This document shows, one piece after another, positions 61,282 through 64,000 of a stretch of 64,000 bases of DNA (position 1 is its first letter; each line of letters opens with the position of its first letter). The notes beneath the pieces are model-generated. The model was not told the DNA's origin. It was given only the letters and a program-made list of their open reading frames with translations, and ran no database searches. The stretch is from Pyropia yezoensis (taxonomy: Eukaryota; Rhodophyta; Bangiophyceae; Bangiales; Bangiaceae): contig CM020618.1 in assembly GCA_009829735.1 (NCBI GenBank), forward strand, positions 8,771,119 to 8,835,118, read 5' to 3'. A program made the position numbers and the translations under genes.

Positions 61282-62032
61282 CGTCCTATTTGGAGCTCGT
61301 CAACTGGTTGTTGAGAGCCATGGTTGATGATGGCAGCGTTGGCTTCTCAAGTCGAGGAGTTTACGCAAGCCCATCAGGAAGGCGGAGGACGAGTTGTCCT
61401 TTGCGGAGCGAGTCCGTAAGCTCAACAATCTTTGTGGGTTTCTTCATCCACAAGCTGTGGTGAAGAGTCGGTTTGTGGAGGGACTCCATTGGTCAGTCCG
61501 GATGGAGACCCGGGAGCATAACACTGCCCGGGCGACCCTGGCCGAGTTGGCCAGGTTCGCCTATCGCAGAGGCGAGGCCTACCGCAAGTTGCGGGAGGAA
61601 CAACGCCAGGAGCGTCAGGCCGAGTTGGCCAAGGAACGGGAGGAGGCGCGCCAGGCCAGAGAGTTGAGAGAGGCACGCCGAATCCGCAAGGAGAGGGTGG
61701 TAGCTGCCGTGGGAACTTCCCAGGGTATCTCTTCGTCTTCCCCAGTTGGGAAGACCCCTCCGGGAACTGACCATCGGTGTTGGAACTGCAACTCCGATGG
61801 ACACTGGGCATATGATTGCCCCAAGTTGAGTAAACGCATCCAACAACTTGTTAGGAATGCGAGTAAGAAGTCGGCTACGAACGAAGTACGTTCACGCCGC
61901 GAGGGTGGGTCTCGACCGGTCGTGGCGGTCGCCACACCCTCGGCGAAGGAGGCGGACCACGTCGTCCTCGGACTCGTCGTCTTCCCCTTCGCCCTCAGAT
62001 TCGGACGCCAAGTCGGCGGGAATGAATGACCG
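61282..62032 (+). CDS. gag of copy C (C-terminal part)
   Basis: Covers the end of the capsid-type region, the charged helix, the CCHC knuckle (CWNCNSDGHWAYDC) and the Ser/Asp tail. Fossil, broken. Confidence 0.85.
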
Positions 62033-64000
62033 TTGGGGCTGGTCGTCGAAGCTCACAACGGCAGCCTCGGCCAAGTGGGCCAGGAGGACGAACCAACCGT
62101 GCCGGATACTGCGGCGACCTAGGGAGTCCGCCCACCTCGGGTAGGACTCCCCAAGAACGTAAACCCACGTCGGGTCATCGCGGTGCTGACGGGTGAGAAC
62201 TTCCAGGTGGCTGGACGGGTGCAACTTGCCCCCGGCCGCTCCTGTTGTGCCCGTATCGTGCTTGATACCGGGTCCGGAGCCTCCTTGATACGCAAGTCGC
62301 TATTACCAAAGGAGGTGAAGCTCCAACGCTGGAGGTCCAAGGCTGACCATATGATTGACATCAATGGTGGGGTACTTCCCATCGTTGGTGCCGTGACCCT
62401 ACCAACTAGGTTGGGGACGCATGAGGTCGACGTGACCTATGGTGTAGTTGAGAATATATCGGTACCCCTGCTTCTGGGTACCCCTTATGTTGTTACACAA
62501 GTGCCTTTGATCTGTGGCCCGAGTACTGGGTCAAGTTGATGAATGGGGAGACTATCCCCATCCTTGGTAAGGGAAAGTCTGTGGCTCCTGTGATAGTCTC
62601 ACAGTCGAAGCCTGTTTGCTCTGTGAGGGAAGGGTTTACTGCTACCTGCGTTTAGCCCGTAAAGTCACGTTGCCCCCCAACTCGGTGGCGCACGTTGACG
62701 TTGTAACTGATTTTTCGGGAACGGGTTGGTGCACCCTCACCCCGTCTTGCTCGCAAGCACCAAGTGCATGTTGCCCTTGGCACGATGGACTCCAAAGCCG
62801 GAGTCCCGTGGAGGATCCAGGTGATGAACCTGAGTCCGACGCCCAAGTACTTCAAGTCGGGAGCCAAGTTCGGCTATATCGACCAATATGAGGGACCGGT
62901 AGTAGCGGTCACCCTCAACGCGGGCGCAAGTAGCGACCCGAAGTCCGGAAAGGAGAAGCAGCAAGCCAAGTCGGCCACCTCTCCTCGGCCCCATGTGAAC
63001 ATGGAGGGTGTCCCCCCCAGGTTGAGGGTTCAAGTTGAACGCCTCTTGGTCCAATATCACAAGTTGTGGGATGGTCAATTGGGACTCATGAGAGCCACCC
63101 AACACCGGATCGAGTTGAAGCCCGGTGCACCCCCTATACGCCAACAACTGTATAGGGAGGACCCGTTCAAGGGCCCTCGTTAAGGAGCAAGTTGCTCGCA
63201 TGGAGGCCCTCGATGTGATCGAGGCCAGTAACGCCGAGAGGGCGAGTCCGGTGGTTATCGTCCCCAAAGTTGATGGGACCCCCGGTTTTGTATCGACTAC
63301 CGTAAGCTCAACGAGAGCACGGTGAAGGACAGTTATCCCCTATCTAGGATGGATGACTGTCTGGACTCTCAGGGGGAGGCGAACGTGTTCTCTACCCTGG
63401 ACTGTAACGCGGGGTACTGGCAAATTCCCATTGCCCCGGAGGACAGGCATAAAACTACCTTTACCTGTCACTGTGGTACCTACCAGTGCAAGCGCCTACC
63501 GTTTGGTCTGTGTAACGCGCCGGCAATTTTCCAGCGCGCTATGGACATGATTCTGGCCGGAGTACGGTGGCAGATCTGTCTTGTGTACCTAGAGGATATC
63601 ATTGTGTTCTCCCGAAGTCCGGAGGAACACATTGGCCATCTTGGCCAGGTGTTCAAGCTACTTGCTGACGCCGGTGTGTCACTGAAGGCGAGTAAGTGCC
63701 ACCTCTTTACTCAAGAGGTGGAATACTTGGGACATGTTGTCCGTCCGGGGCGTCTCAGTGTCAACGAGAAAAACTTGATGGCCATACGTAAGGCTCAGTA
63801 CCCCCGGACCCTGACCCAGATGAGGAGCTTCCTCGGGATGTGTAACGTGTACCGACGTTTCACCAAGGGCTTCGCCAAGGTGGCGAAGCCGTTGAATGAG
63901 CTAGTGAGCTCAACGCTACCGAAGAACCTGCCTCCCCCAAGTCGGGTGGAGCAGGAATCCTTTGAGACTCTTCGGGACCTCCTGCTGAAGCCCCCCATCT
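62029..64000 (+). CDS. pol of copy C (protease to RT, cut by window end)
   Basis: Protease (DTGSGASLIR, ~62268) and RT with the LPFGLCNAPA block (~63498) are recognisable. The remainder lies beyond the window. Fossil, broken several times. Confidence 0.85.

Larger units (their letters stand above)
61282..64000 (+). mobile_element. Ty3/gypsy chromovirus-type LTR retrotransposon, copy C (partial)
   Basis: A third copy of the A/B family, entering inside gag and leaving the window inside RT/RNase H. It shares variants specific to copy B, for example in the protease and RT regions. It is heavily broken in reading frame (roughly ten breaks) yet otherwise almost identical to B. That pattern looks more like poor sequence or consensus quality than age. 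The left part and 5' LTR would lie in the gap. Confidence 0.9.

Noticed and set aside
1-64000. tRNA or rRNA genes
   Set aside because: No cloverleaf with A/B boxes and no rRNA-like stretch was noticed by eye; a tRNAscan-type run would be decisive.

Overview
The window looks like nuclear DNA of a GC-rich eukaryote. It has a spliceosomal intron (GTAAGT...CAG) in a small HIRAN gene, an apparently targeted glutaredoxin, long uninterrupted GC-rich genes, chromodomain Ty3/gypsy retrotransposons, PIF/Harbinger DNA transposons and a Fanzor/TnpB-like locus. No bacterial operon, rRNA or tRNA was seen. My best guess is a bangiophyte red alga of the Porphyra/Pyropia type (GC-rich, intron-poor, repeat-rich). 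That is inference from style, not a database match.

Layout. 1-17 kb holds host genes among simple repeats: a two-exon HIRAN gene (-), minisatellites, a 1012-residue protein with a helicase-associated-like domain and four exact 25-residue repeats (+), two adjacent ~115-bp foldbacks, a Gly-rich protein (+), a CPYC glutaredoxin (-) and a degenerate acyl-activating-enzyme-like protein with an Ala-rich coiled coil (+). 17.5-30.2 kb is a decayed Fanzor-like locus (two zinc knuckles, a RuvC-like DPG motif) split by a complete chromovirus-type LTR element, copy A (18534-27903), flanked by the 5-bp duplication ACCAC. 30.2-41.5 kb is a decayed Harbinger unit: a Myb/SANT-like gene (+) facing a transposase remnant (-). 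It carries a solo LTR (duplication GCGCC) and a second, gag-less LTR element D (32058-38809, duplication ATGCG) inside the Myb-like gene. 41.6-50.9 kb is copy B, nearly identical to A but with flanks that do not match. 50.9-59.9 kb is a second, better preserved Harbinger pair: Myb/SANT-like gene (+) and DDE transposase (-), with a nine-unit palindromic minisatellite between them. After a foldback and a 500-N assembly gap, a third copy C of the A/B family runs off the right edge.

How it fits together. About half of the window is mobile DNA, much of it nested. The most unusual feature is in copies A and B: downstream of integrase both keep a ~495-codon open frame on the antisense strand, plus a shorter Ser/Arg-rich antisense frame, so the family seems to carry genes in addition to gag and pol. 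Its primer-binding site fits tRNA-Ala, and gag and pol overlap by ATGA. LTR pairs differ at about 4/469 (A), 2/469 (B) and 15/690 (D) positions, so A and B are recent and D is somewhat older.
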